A DNA stretch of 64,000 nucleotides, taken from assembly GCA_020633895.1 (NCBI GenBank), contig JACKCT010000002.1:372001-436000 (forward strand), given 5' to 3'. This stretch comes from Deltaproteobacteria bacterium (GTDB lineage: Bacteria; Lernaellota; Lernaellaia; JACKCT01). Position numbers and translations under genes: made by a program. This document shows, in pieces, positions 26,430-35,471 of the stretch. A model generated the notes under the pieces. The model was given only the letters and a program-made list of their open reading frames with translations. It searched no databases and was not told the DNA's origin. Each line of letters begins with the position of its first letter. Within the stretch, counting starts at the first letter, position 1.

Positions 26430-28055
26430 ATGGCCGCCGATCCTAAAATCGAGGAACTGCTCGCGTCGTTTGTCGACGGGGATCTGCCCGAGGTGGACGC
26501 CCAAAAGGTGCGTGCCCATCTGGCCGAGCATCCCGATCTGGCCCAAGAGGTGGCGTTGGCGCAGTTTGCCCGAGGCGTGCTGCGGGACATGCCGCCGATC
26601 GCGATGCCGGATCGTCTGCTCGAAGGCATCCTGGACGCCACCACGCGAAAACCCGCTCCCCCGTCGATTTTCGACAAAGTCAAAGACTTCTTCGCCGGAA
26701 TGCCCGCTCCGGCCTACGGCCTGGCCCTGGTGGCGATCGTCGCCGGGGTGGCCGTGACCAGCCAATATTACCAAGGCCTGTCCCGCGACAATTTCGCCGT
26801 TGCCCGACGAGAGGCGATGCCGTTGACGGCGGTCGCAAAACCGGCCGCCGAGACCGAAGAGATGCGTCAACCGGCAGTCGTGGGCGCCACCTCCGCCATG
26901 GACCGCGACGCCTCGACGTCGGCCGGGATTCCGGCGGTGATGAAGGTCAAAAGCTCCGTCGCCAAGCCCACGGCTCCCATGGCTGGAAAAGCGGTCGACA
27001 AGGCGGCCGAGAAGACGGCCGACAAGGTTGCTGAAAAGGACGCGCCCGCCGCGCCGAAAAGCGCCGCCGCCGGTCCGGCCACGGCTCCGCTCAATGTTCC
27101 GATCAATACTCCGATCAATACTCCGATCAATACCCCGGCTGAACCGGCGGACCCCATGGACATGATGCTCTCCATGCCCGAGGAAGCGGTCGACACCAAG
27201 TCTCGCGCGGTTGGGGCCGAGCCGACGTCCATGGACGGGAAGGCCGACAGTGTCGCGACGTTGAGCGACGAGGTCTTCGAGGAAGACGACGAAGAATTGC
27301 GCGCGCGCGGCAGCGTGCTGGGCGGCGGCGCGGTCCGGCCGAGCTACGGCTTCGGTTTCCCCGCTCCGGCGCGGCATGCGAGCCCGCTGACGACCGTTTC
27401 GGCTCGCGGCGAGTCGGGCTACGACATCGCGGACAACGAGGCGACGCCGCCGATCGTCAAGTCGGGAACGGCGATGCCCCCCGCGACCGAAGCGGCGATG
27501 CGTTCGGAGCGGGAAGACAATCTGGCGGGGATGCGTTCGGTGGCCGGAACCTCGGCGGCGATGCATCTGAAGGCCAAGGCCGCGGCGGCCCAGCGGGGCG
27601 GGGAAGCCTCCGGCGCCGGAGCCAAGAAAAAAGCAACCGCAAGCGCGGAGGAAGACGCCGATCCCTCATCAGCAGGCCTGCGTCTGGTGTACGCCACGCA
27701 CGGCAACTACTCCGGATGGACCCGCTCCGGTTCGAAGGTGATCCGCAATCAGGCCGAGTTCAAGGCCCTCTGGGATCGCATCCACTCCCTGCAGATCCAG
27801 CCGCCGCCCATGCCGGTGGTCGACTTTTCCCGACAGATCGTGATCGCCTACGCCATGGGAACGCGCAACTCGGGCGGCTATTGGGTGCGACTGGAGAACG
27901 CCCGACGGGAGGGCAACGAGCTTTTCGTGACGGTCAACGCCCACGAACCCGAACGGGGCGAAGGCATGACCATGGCCCTCACGCAGCCCTTCGCCTTGCA
28001 GGTCTACGACGTGGGCCCGGACGCGGCGTCGATCAAGGTGCGCTGGGAGAAGTAA
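26430..28055 (+). CDS. Anti-sigma-factor-like membrane protein with PrcB-like C-terminal domain
   Basis: 541 residues. The N-terminal ~75 residues are helical and resemble the anti-sigma domain (IEELLASFVDGDLPEVDAQ) but contain no His/Cys zinc site. One membrane segment follows (AYGLALVAIVAGVAVT), then a long Ala/Pro/Lys-rich region with NTPI repeats, then a C-terminal domain with QIVIAYAMGTRNSGGYWVRLE that resembles the PrcB C-terminal domain. It probably sequesters the preceding sigma factor and senses the periplasm. It converges on the radical SAM gene, overlapping by 23 bases. Confidence 0.7.
   Translation: MAADPKIEELLASFVDGDLPEVDAQKVRAHLAEHPDLAQEVALAQFARGVLRDMPPIAMPDRLLEGILDATTRKPAPPSIFDKVKDFFAGMPAPAYGLALVAIVAGVAVTSQYYQGLSRDNFAVARREAMPLTAVAKPAAETEEMRQPAVVGATSAMDRDASTSAGIPAVMKVKSSVAKPTAPMAGKAVDKAAEKTADKVAEKDAPAAPKSAAAGPATAPLNVPINTPINTPINTPAEPADPMDMMLSMPEEAVDTKSRAVGAEPTSMDGKADSVATLSDEVFEEDDEELRARGSVLGGGAVRPSYGFGFPAPARHASPLTTVSARGESGYDIADNEATPPIVKSGTAMPPATEAAMRSEREDNLAGMRSVAGTSAAMHLKAKAAAAQRGGEASGAGAKKKATASAEEDADPSSAGLRLVYATHGNYSGWTRSGSKVIRNQAEFKALWDRIHSLQIQPPPMPVVDFSRQIVIAYAMGTRNSGGYWVRLENARREGNELFVTVNAHEPERGEGMTMALTQPFALQVYDVGPDAASIKVRWEK
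27092..27140. repeat. In-frame 12-bp tandem repeat
   Basis: About three copies of CCGATCAATACT encode PINT repeats in the periplasmic linker of the anti-sigma-like protein. Copies are nearly identical, so this is a recent expansion. Confidence 0.85.
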
Positions 28056-30735
28056 CCGCTTCGTCGGACGCGTCGGCGGCGGGCGAAAAATCGCCGTCGA
28101 CAAAATGCGTCGCCGTCTTCGTCAGGTCCACCGACAGCACCGCCTCTTCGTCCAATTCCAACAACGCCGCCAAAGCCTGAACGGGCTTCAGGCTGCCCGT
28201 ATCCGTCTGACGCAGTTCCAACGACAGCAGATTCGCGCCGTCGAACGACACCTCGGCGAGGATGTCCTTGCCTTCGATGGTGCGTTCCTTGCCTTTGCGC
28301 ACGATGTGGACGGGCAGGGAGTCGGCGGCGTTGAAAGCGTCCACGGCGGCGGCGACGCGCGCGGCATCGAGCAGATCCGCGCCAAAGAGCGGCGACAGGT
28401 CGGCCCGATAGGAAAAGCCGGTGATCGCGTTGAACAGCGCCGGAGCCGTGTGGGCGACGCGCGTGACCTCCAGGAACGGCAGCCGCTCCGGGGCCGCGTC
28501 GCGCAGACGCTTCAGGAATTCGTCCTCGGATAACTCGTCGATCAGATAGATGTCGAAATACTCCGCCTCGCTCTGGATGCCGGCGGCGGGCGGCGGGCCG
28601 AAGGCGACGCGCGGCTGCTGGTGGAAGCCCTGGGAGTAGGCGATGCGAAGCCCCGCGCGGCGCAGCGCCCGGTGGAGAATCGGCATCAGCTCCAGATGCC
28701 CCAGGAAGCGCATGTCGCCCACCTTCGCGAAACGCACCCGATAGCGATAGCAGTGGTCGCGACCCGGTTGGTTGCGTTCGGGGGGACGGTGGGAACCGCG
28801 CTTGGCGGGTTTGGGTTTTTCGGCGGGCGCGGCTGCGTCTTCGATTGTTTCCGGGGCCGGTTCCTTGGCCGGTTCTTTGGCCAGGCCGTTGCGGGCGACG
28901 AACGTCACCGGCGTGGTCGTCGCCGGAGCGAAATCCTTGGCCAGGCGATTGACGATCTCGTCGTCGCAGGTGCCGCAGGCGGTGCAGGCGCCCTCGCGGC
29001 AGTCCTCGGTCAGTACGCGCGAATAGGCGACGCGCCGTTCGTCGAGCAGGAATTCCTTGTCGATCAGCGCGTCCACGCCGTCCCAAGGCAGGGCGTCGTC
29101 TTCCTCGAACCCGGCCAGGATCGTTTCCGGCTCCAGTCCCGTGTCCCGCAGCGCCCGATACCATTCGTCCAGGCTGAAGTGTTCCGTCCAGCCGTCGAAA
29201 CCGCCCGTGCGGTCGACGACCAGTTCCACCGCGTCGGCCATGCGCCGGTCGCTTCGGCCCAGGATCCCTTCGATGGCCGACATCTTGGGGTCGTGGCCCT
29301 TGACGGTGACGCGGGAGTGGCGCGTCTTGTTGACCAGAAAATGCAGGCGGCGCTTGGCCTCGTCCGGCGTGATCTGGCGCTCCCATTGGAAGGGGGTGAA
29401 GGGCTTGGGCACGAAGGTGCCGACGTTGACGTTGACGTTGCCCCGGCGTCGGCCGGTGTCCATGATCTTGAGCACGGCGAAGCACAGGTCGACGATGGCC
29501 TGAAGGTCTTCGTCGGTCTCGGAAGGCAGGCCGACCATGAAATAGAGCTTCACCTGGCTCCAGCCCCGTGCCACGGCCTTGCGGCAGGCCTCGAAGATCT
29601 GCTCGTCGGTGATCGGTTTGTTGAGCACGTGGCGCAGGCGCTCGGACCCGGCCTCCGGGGCGATGGTGAACCCGCCTTTGCGGACCTTGGCGATCCGGGT
29701 CATCATTTCGCCGGTGATGCTCTCGGCCCGCAGGGACGGCAGGGAGACGGACAGGGGCGTGTCCCGAAGGTGCTCGTCCAGGCGTCCCAGCAGGGGCGAA
29801 AGCTCCGAGTAGTCGCCCGAGGACAGGGACAGCAGCGTCAACTCGTCGTAGCCGGTCTGCTCCAAGCCGTCGACGACCGTCTTCATCAGCGTGTCCACCG
29901 AGCGCTCGCGCATGGGCCGGGTGAGCATCCCCGGCTGGCAGAAGCGGCAGCCGCGGGTGCATCCGCGCATGACTTCCACGGCCAGGCGGTCGTGCACCAG
30001 GCGCGTGTTGGGCAGAATCGGCGCGCTCAAGGTCGGCACCGTGTCCAGGTCCTTCACGATGCGCCGCTCGGCGGGTTCCGTGCCGGGGGCGACGTCAAAT
30101 CCGACAAAGCGGCCGTCCTCGTATTTCGGCGTCCAGTCGGCGGGGCGGTAGACCCCCTTGAGCTTGGCCAGGGCGTCCAATTTTTCCCGGCGCGATTTGC
30201 CTTTCATGGCCGCGAACAGGTCCAGGATTTCTTGCAGGATGTCTTCCCCGTCGCCGATGACCAGTGCGTCGCAAAACGGCGCCCAGGGCTCGGGGTTGGA
30301 GGCGCAGTGCCCCCCGGCGACGATGATCGGGTCGCCCTCGCCGCGCGCTTCGGCCCGGCGGGGAATGCGCGCCAGGTCCAGGGTGTAGACCAGGTTGGTG
30401 ATCGCCAGTTCGTACTGGATGGAGAACAGCACCACGTCGAAGGCGCGAAGCGGCGTCTTGCTCTCCAGACTCGTCAGGGGCGTGCCCGTGGCGAAAAGCT
30501 GGTCGGCCAGATCGGTCCAAGGGGTGAACACGCGCTCGCAGAAAGTGTCGTCCCGCCGGTTGGCCAGGGTGTAGAGCACCTGGAAGCCGGTGGAGCTCAT
30601 GCCGATCTCGTACAGGTCGGGAAAGCACAGGGCCATATGCACGTCCACGGCCGCCGGGTCCTTGGAAAACGACCCGTATTCCCCGCCGATGTAGCGGGAC
30701 GGCTTTTGCACCTTGGCCAGATTGATGGCGGCCAT
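28033..30735 (-). CDS. TIGR03960-type radical SAM protein fused to a DUF2344 domain
   Basis: 900 residues. An N-terminal B12-binding-like domain (~1-250) precedes the radical SAM core, whose cluster motif is Cys259-Thr-Arg-Gly-Cys263-Arg-Phe-Cys266. After a ~60-residue low-complexity linker (about 610-660) comes a DUF2344/TIGR03936 domain, recognised from the RVRFAKVGDMRFLGHLE and IAYSQGFHQQPRV segments. In many bacteria the two parts are separate or fused and lie next to rng (ribonuclease G) or tRNA-modification genes; no rng is seen here. The precise reaction is not established to my knowledge. Confidence 0.88.
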   Translation of the reverse strand: MAAINLAKVQKPSRYIGGEYGSFSKDPAAVDVHMALCFPDLYEIGMSSTGFQVLYTLANRRDDTFCERVFTPWTDLADQLFATGTPLTSLESKTPLRAFDVVLFSIQYELAITNLVYTLDLARIPRRAEARGEGDPIIVAGGHCASNPEPWAPFCDALVIGDGEDILQEILDLFAAMKGKSRREKLDALAKLKGVYRPADWTPKYEDGRFVGFDVAPGTEPAERRIVKDLDTVPTLSAPILPNTRLVHDRLAVEVMRGCTRGCRFCQPGMLTRPMRERSVDTLMKTVVDGLEQTGYDELTLLSLSSGDYSELSPLLGRLDEHLRDTPLSVSLPSLRAESITGEMMTRIAKVRKGGFTIAPEAGSERLRHVLNKPITDEQIFEACRKAVARGWSQVKLYFMVGLPSETDEDLQAIVDLCFAVLKIMDTGRRRGNVNVNVGTFVPKPFTPFQWERQITPDEAKRRLHFLVNKTRHSRVTVKGHDPKMSAIEGILGRSDRRMADAVELVVDRTGGFDGWTEHFSLDEWYRALRDTGLEPETILAGFEEDDALPWDGVDALIDKEFLLDERRVAYSRVLTEDCREGACTACGTCDDEIVNRLAKDFAPATTTPVTFVARNGLAKEPAKEPAPETIEDAAAPAEKPKPAKRGSHRPPERNQPGRDHCYRYRVRFAKVGDMRFLGHLELMPILHRALRRAGLRIAYSQGFHQQPRVAFGPPPAAGIQSEAEYFDIYLIDELSEDEFLKRLRDAAPERLPFLEVTRVAHTAPALFNAITGFSYRADLSPLFGADLLDAARVAAAVDAFNAADSLPVHIVRKGKERTIEGKDILAEVSFDGANLLSLELRQTDTGSLKPVQALAALLELDEEAVLSVDLTKTATHFVDGDFSPAADASDEAVTSPSAP

Positions 30736-31088
30736 AATTCGCGGATTCTCCCTTGGTTCCCGATCAACGGGCGTCGGTGGGGGACGGCCGGCTCGCGGCG
30801 GTTTATTCCGGGCCCTTCTTTACGGATTTTGAGCGTCCAGGTCGAGGGTATCGGTTACGAAAGGGCGGCGACCGGGTCGGCGGCCCAGGGCGGGATTGAG
30901 GCGTCGTTGGCGGTCAAAGCCTTGATATGTCCGTTACTTAGGTCTACAAACGAGGGCAATTTGCCGTAGATCATGGCGAAAGGCCTGTTCAAGGATCATC
31001 GTATGTCCGATGATCGGCGCAGGCCGTGCCGTGTTCCACGGTAAGCGCGCGTGGGGCGTTCGGACGACGGCGGAAGGAAGAGCGAAAC
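30736..31088. promoter_or_regulatory. Divergent gap with a sigma-70-like promoter
   Basis: 353 bases between divergent genes. A promoter-like pair TTGATA (30922-30927), 17-base gap, TACAAA (30945-30950) points to the downstream flavoprotein gene with a ~135-base leader. I see no repeat, RNA gene or riboswitch in the rest. Confidence 0.35.
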
Positions 31089-32462
31089 ATGAGCCAGCGA
31101 TTTGTCGTCATCGGCGGACAGGCGGCGGGCATGAGCGCCGCCAGCCAGGCCAGACGGCGGGATCCCAAGGCCGATGTGGTGGTTTTCGAGGGCTCGGAGG
31201 AGGTCAGCTATCTGGCCTGCGGGCTGCCCTATTATCTGGGCGGGGTGGTCCAAAACGAGGACGACCTGATCGTCGTGTCCAAGGACACCTTCGTCAACAA
31301 CCGCAACATCGACGTGCGCACCGGCCATTTCGTCGAATCCATCGACGTGGCGGCCCGTCGGCTGCGGGTGGTGGATCGCAAATCCGGCGCCGCCTCGGAC
31401 GAGGCCTTCGACACGCTGTGCATCTCGACCGGCGCGACCGCGACGCCCCTGGCCGTTCCGGGACAGACCCTGGACGGCGTTTTCACCCTGCACACCCTGG
31501 GCGACGCCCGGCGCATTCAGCAGTACATCGAGACCAACAAGGTCCGCACGGCGGTCATCGTCGGGGCGGGGTACATCGGCCTGGAAATGGCCGAAAACCT
31601 GCGTCGGCGGGGAATCGGCGTGGCGATCGTCGAGCGGCTGGACAGTGTCATGTCCGGCGTGGGTTGGGATATCGGCCAGCCGGTGGCCCGGGCGCTGGCG
31701 GCCAACTCGGTGCGTCTGATGCTCGACACGGAGATCGACGCCTTCGACGGCGACACGCGGGTGCGGGTGTGCCGGACGCGCAGCGAAGACCTGGACGCGG
31801 ATCTGGTCATCATCGCCACCGGCATCAAACCCAACAGCGGCATCGCCATCGAGGCGGGCCTCGCCTCCGGGGCGGCCGGGGCGATCAGCGTGGACGACCA
31901 CCAGGAGACGTCCATCAGCGGCATCTACGCCGCCGGGGACTGCGCCGATTCGCTCAACCTGGTCACGGGTAAAAAGAACTATCTGGCCCTGGGGACCATC
32001 GCCAACAAGCAGGGACGCGTGGCCGGGGCCAACGCCGTGGGCGGCGACGAGACCTTCCTGGGCGTGGTGGGCACGCGCATCGTGCGGGTCTTCGACGTGG
32101 AGGTCGCCCGGGCGGGGCTCACGCTGGCCGACGCCAAGGAGCACGGCTATCGCGCCGCCTCCAAGACCATCAAGTCCTACAGCCGGGCCAACTACTACCC
32201 CCAGGGCGGGCAGGTGATGGTGAAGATCATCTTCGACACCTCCGACGGCCGCCTGCTGGGCGCGGAAGTCGTCGGGCCCGAGGGGGTCAAGGGGCGCATC
32301 GACGTCTTCGTCGCCGCCCTGACGCACAAAATGACGGTCGGCCAGTTCTCCGACCTGGATCTGGCCTACGCCCCGCCGTTCTCCCCCGTCTGGGACCCCG
32401 TGCTCGTCGCCTCCAACGTGGCCAAGCGCGGGCTGCGTCCCCGGCGTTCCTCCAAAGACTAA
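31089..32462 (+). CDS. CoA-disulfide reductase-like FAD-dependent oxidoreductase
   Basis: 457 residues. FAD motif VVIGGQAAGMSAA, NAD motif VIVGAGYIGLEMAE and the second FAD-contact YAAGDCAD are all present. The redox Cys44 sits in SYLACGLPYY, and the C-terminal YAPPFSPVWDP segment with its Tyr is typical of CoA-disulfide reductase and related pyridine nucleotide-disulfide oxidoreductases (single Cys mechanism). It may reduce CoA disulfide or polysulfide with NAD(P)H. It is separated by 14 bases from the glycan-type operon and could be co-transcribed. Confidence 0.82.
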   Translation: MSQRFVVIGGQAAGMSAASQARRRDPKADVVVFEGSEEVSYLACGLPYYLGGVVQNEDDLIVVSKDTFVNNRNIDVRTGHFVESIDVAARRLRVVDRKSGAASDEAFDTLCISTGATATPLAVPGQTLDGVFTLHTLGDARRIQQYIETNKVRTAVIVGAGYIGLEMAENLRRRGIGVAIVERLDSVMSGVGWDIGQPVARALAANSVRLMLDTEIDAFDGDTRVRVCRTRSEDLDADLVIIATGIKPNSGIAIEAGLASGAAGAISVDDHQETSISGIYAAGDCADSLNLVTGKKNYLALGTIANKQGRVAGANAVGGDETFLGVVGTRIVRVFDVEVARAGLTLADAKEHGYRAASKTIKSYSRANYYPQGGQVMVKIIFDTSDGRLLGAEVVGPEGVKGRIDVFVAALTHKMTVGQFSDLDLAYAPPFSPVWDPVLVASNVAKRGLRPRRSSKD

Positions 32463-32476
32463 AGCCCAAGTCGCCC

Positions 32477-33550
32477 TTGTCTGTCGCGATTCGCCGCCTT
32501 GCCGACGCCGAAGGATGGGAGGCGGCGCTGTGCGCCGTCGGCGCGCGGGATGTGTATTACGAACGGGCGTACGTGCGAGCGTTGCAGGATCGGGGAGAGG
32601 GCGAGGCGCTGCTGTTGGACTATGAAGGCGAGGCGGGGCGCGCGGCCCATGTTCTGCTCGAACGACCGCTGCCGGCGAAGTTGGCGCATGCGGCGGGATC
32701 GGCGGAGGGCGTGGACTGGATCTCCCCCTACGGCTACGCGGGGCCGCTTCTGCGTCCGGTGGACGAGACGGACGAGTCCCGGCAGAATCTGGCCGCCCGG
32801 TTCGCCGAGGCGGCGGCGGATGCGGCGCACGAGCGGGGGGCGGTCAGTGAATTCGTGCGTTTCCACCCCATCCTCCCGACGCACGCCGGATTTGAAGACG
32901 TCTACCACATCCGCGCCCTCTGGGAGACGGTGGTGATGAACCTTTCGGCCGGAACGGTGGAGAACGGGCTGTCGGGAACCTGCGCGAAGAACCTGAAGAC
33001 GGCGCGCAAAAAGGGCGTCACGGTCGCGTTCGAAGGGCCGGAGGCCTGGGAACGGTTTGTGCGTCTGTATCGAGCGACCATGGATCGTCGCGACGCGGCG
33101 GAGTATTACGTCTTTGACGACGCCTATTTTCGCGCGATGGCCGACGGATTCGGCGAAAATTGCTGGTTCGTGTTCGCTCGGCTGGGCGACGCGGACGCGG
33201 CGGGGGCGATGATCCTGCGAAGCGGCGACCGGGCGCATTACCATCTGGGCGGCTCGGACCCGGCGACGCGCTCGGCGTGCCCGACCAATGCGCTGCTCGT
33301 CGAGATCGGCAACAAGGCGCAAGGCCTGGGCCTTTCGCATTTTCACCTGGGCGGCGGGCTGTCGCGAGACGACGGGCTGTTTCGCTTCAAGGCCGGGTTT
33401 GCTCCGGGACGGGCGACGTTTCGCATCGGCGGGCGCGTCTTTGACCGGGAGCGATACGACGAACTCACGGCGGCGCACCGTCGCGGCGGGGACATCGACG
33501 ACGGCTTCTTTCCGGCCTATCGGGCGCCGCGCGTTGAACGGAAATTATGA
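32477..33550 (+). CDS. FemAB/GNAT-like acyltransferase
   Basis: 357 residues, TTG start. The fold is a tandem GNAT, recognised by the LSGTCAKNLKTARKKGV segment and the GAMILRSGDRAHYHLGGSD strand pair typical of FemX/BcsL-like acetyltransferase_6 proteins, and by NALLVEIGNKAQGLGLSHFH near the end. Such proteins transfer amino acids or acyl groups to peptidoglycan or exopolysaccharide precursors. It is the first gene of a four-gene overlapping glycan operon. Confidence 0.7.
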   Translation: MSVAIRRLADAEGWEAALCAVGARDVYYERAYVRALQDRGEGEALLLDYEGEAGRAAHVLLERPLPAKLAHAAGSAEGVDWISPYGYAGPLLRPVDETDESRQNLAARFAEAAADAAHERGAVSEFVRFHPILPTHAGFEDVYHIRALWETVVMNLSAGTVENGLSGTCAKNLKTARKKGVTVAFEGPEAWERFVRLYRATMDRRDAAEYYVFDDAYFRAMADGFGENCWFVFARLGDADAAGAMILRSGDRAHYHLGGSDPATRSACPTNALLVEIGNKAQGLGLSHFHLGGGLSRDDGLFRFKAGFAPGRATFRIGGRVFDRERYDELTAAHRRGGDIDDGFFPAYRAPRVERKL

Positions 33551-34347
33551 GCGAGTCGAACGAAAACACGAAATCGCCGCGAGGCATGGACGCGTTCTAC
33601 CGCGACCCGAACGAACGGGCGAAATGGGGCGCGGACGTGGTCGGCCAAGGGCTCTTTCCCACGGAGGCGCATCTGCTCGACGGGCATTTCCCCCAAGGCG
33701 GCGAGGTGTTGGACATCGGCTGCGGCGGCGGTCGGGAGGCCTTCGGCCTGGCGGCGCGGGGGTACCACGTCACGGCCGTGGACGCGGTCAAGGAATTCGT
33801 CGAACAGACGCAGCTCGGCGCCCAGGAGCGGGGTCTGCCGATCACGGCGATGGTCATGGACGCGACGCGCTTGGAATTCGCCGACGGGGCCTTCGACGCG
33901 GCGGTGATGGTGGGCCAGCTCGTCGGCCACATTCGCGGGCGGGACAATCGGGTAGCGGCGCTGGCCGAGGCGCGGCGGGTGGTCAAGCCCGGTGGCGTGG
34001 CGCTGTTTTCCACGAACGCGATCGAGGTGCGTCGGGTGTATCGATTTTATTTTTTGTGGACGTCTTTTTGGCGGCGCCTGCGCAATCCCCATCGGCTGGA
34101 GGCGGGCGACGCGTTCGTCTTTCGTCAGGGCGGGCGACGGCGGGTCTTGCGTCGCCATCCGGGCGCGGCGGTGTTCCATTGGTATCGGGTGCCTGAGTTT
34201 CAGGCGGATCTGGCGGCGGCGGGGTGGACTCCGGGGCCGTGGGTGCGTCGCGCCGATTTCGAGGGCGACGTGCTCGGCGGGTCCGGCGGCGGCGAGACGT
34301 TTCATATCGCGTACAACGGCGCCGCGCCGGTTGGGGAGGGCTCCTGA
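33547..34347 (+). CDS. Class I SAM-dependent methyltransferase
   Basis: 266 residues. Motif I VLDIGCGGGREAFGLA, the ribose-binding VTAVDA and the motif IV region AFDAAVMVGQLVG are visible. The ATG overlaps the previous stop (ATGA). In a sugar-nucleotide or glycan operon it may methylate a sugar or an acyl chain. Confidence 0.82.
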   Translation: MSESNENTKSPRGMDAFYRDPNERAKWGADVVGQGLFPTEAHLLDGHFPQGGEVLDIGCGGGREAFGLAARGYHVTAVDAVKEFVEQTQLGAQERGLPITAMVMDATRLEFADGAFDAAVMVGQLVGHIRGRDNRVAALAEARRVVKPGGVALFSTNAIEVRRVYRFYFLWTSFWRRLRNPHRLEAGDAFVFRQGGRRRVLRRHPGAAVFHWYRVPEFQADLAAAGWTPGPWVRRADFEGDVLGGSGGGETFHIAYNGAAPVGEGS

Positions 34348-34349
34348 TC

Positions 34350-35471
34350 ATGGGCGTTCGTCTGGTGCGTCCGGTCCTTCCGCCTTGGGAGGAACTGGCG
34401 CCTCACCTGGAAAAAATCCACGCGACCGGGCTGCTGACGCGCGGGCCGTACAACGAGATGTTGGAAGCCGAGGCCGCGTCCCACATGGGCGAAGGAACGC
34501 ACGTCGTCGCCGTGTCGTCATGCACGTCGGGCCTGATGCTGGTGCTCAAGGCGTTGGAGATTCGCGGCGAGGTGCTGATGCCGTCGTTCACGTGGACGGC
34601 CAGCGGGCTGGCGGCCCTTTGGAACGGGTGCGAGCCGATGTACGCCGACGTCACGCCCGGCCGTTACACGCTCAACCCGGACGCGACGCGCGCGGCGATC
34701 ACGAAGTCGACGGGCGCGGTGATGGCCGTGAACGCCTATGGGCTTTACCCGGATATGGACGCGCTGGCGCAAGTTTGCCGCGAGGCGGGCGTGCCGCTGG
34801 TCAGCGATTCGGCTCAGGGCATCGGCGCGATTTGCCAGGGGCGGCCTGCGGGGTCGGTGGCGCCGGTGGAGGTGTTTTCCATGTCGCCGTCGAAGGTGGT
34901 CACGGCGGCGGAGGGCGGGCTGATCGCCACGGCGGACGGGGATCTGGCGGCGAAACTGCGTCGGATGCGTGATTACGGCAAGAGCGCCGACGGCCAGGAC
35001 GTAACGGCGGTGGGGTTGTCGGCGCGGTTGTCGGAATTTCATGCGGCGATCGCGTGGCTGAATATGAAGCGCGTGGAAGAACTGCGCGACGAGCGCTTTG
35101 CCTTGGCGGCGCGCTATCGGGAACACCTGGCGGATCTGCCGGGCGTGGCGTTCCAGGACGTGCCGGAGGGCGACAAGCCGTCGGGCAATTATATGATGCT
35201 CTTCATCGGGCCCGAGGCGCGGGCGGACCGGGCCGGCGTGGTGGAATATCTCAAAGGGCGGGACGTGGATTCCCGTCCGTATTTTTATCCGGCGCTGCAT
35301 CGGCAGGCGATCTTCGCCGATCGGCCGGGCGCGCGGGCGGCGTCGTTGCCGGTGACGGAGGCGGCCGAGGCGCAAGGGTTGGCGTTGCCGTTCTACAACG
35401 GAATGACCGACGCGGAGCAGGACGAGGTTATCGACGCGCTGCGGGGGGCGTTGGCGCCGCCGGGGGCATGA
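34350..35471 (+). CDS. DegT/DnrJ/EryC1/StrS family PLP aminotransferase
   Basis: 373 residues. PLP-binding Lys182 lies in SPSKVVTAAEGGLI; the SSCTSGLMLVLKAL phosphate-binding turn and the SDSAQGIGA substrate loop are clear. This family aminates keto-sugars bound to nucleotides (or condenses ArnB-like). In the middle of the glycan operon it would supply an amino-sugar. The start ATG 34350 lies two bases after the previous stop, with GGGAGGG upstream. Confidence 0.88.
   Translation: MGVRLVRPVLPPWEELAPHLEKIHATGLLTRGPYNEMLEAEAASHMGEGTHVVAVSSCTSGLMLVLKALEIRGEVLMPSFTWTASGLAALWNGCEPMYADVTPGRYTLNPDATRAAITKSTGAVMAVNAYGLYPDMDALAQVCREAGVPLVSDSAQGIGAICQGRPAGSVAPVEVFSMSPSKVVTAAEGGLIATADGDLAAKLRRMRDYGKSADGQDVTAVGLSARLSEFHAAIAWLNMKRVEELRDERFALAARYREHLADLPGVAFQDVPEGDKPSGNYMMLFIGPEARADRAGVVEYLKGRDVDSRPYFYPALHRQAIFADRPGARAASLPVTEAAEAQGLALPFYNGMTDAEQDEVIDALRGALAPPGA

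Noticed and set aside
28621-30969. Very long open frame opposite the radical SAM gene
   Set aside because: It mirrors codon bias of the real gene; composition is His/Gly/Arg-rich and has no motif.
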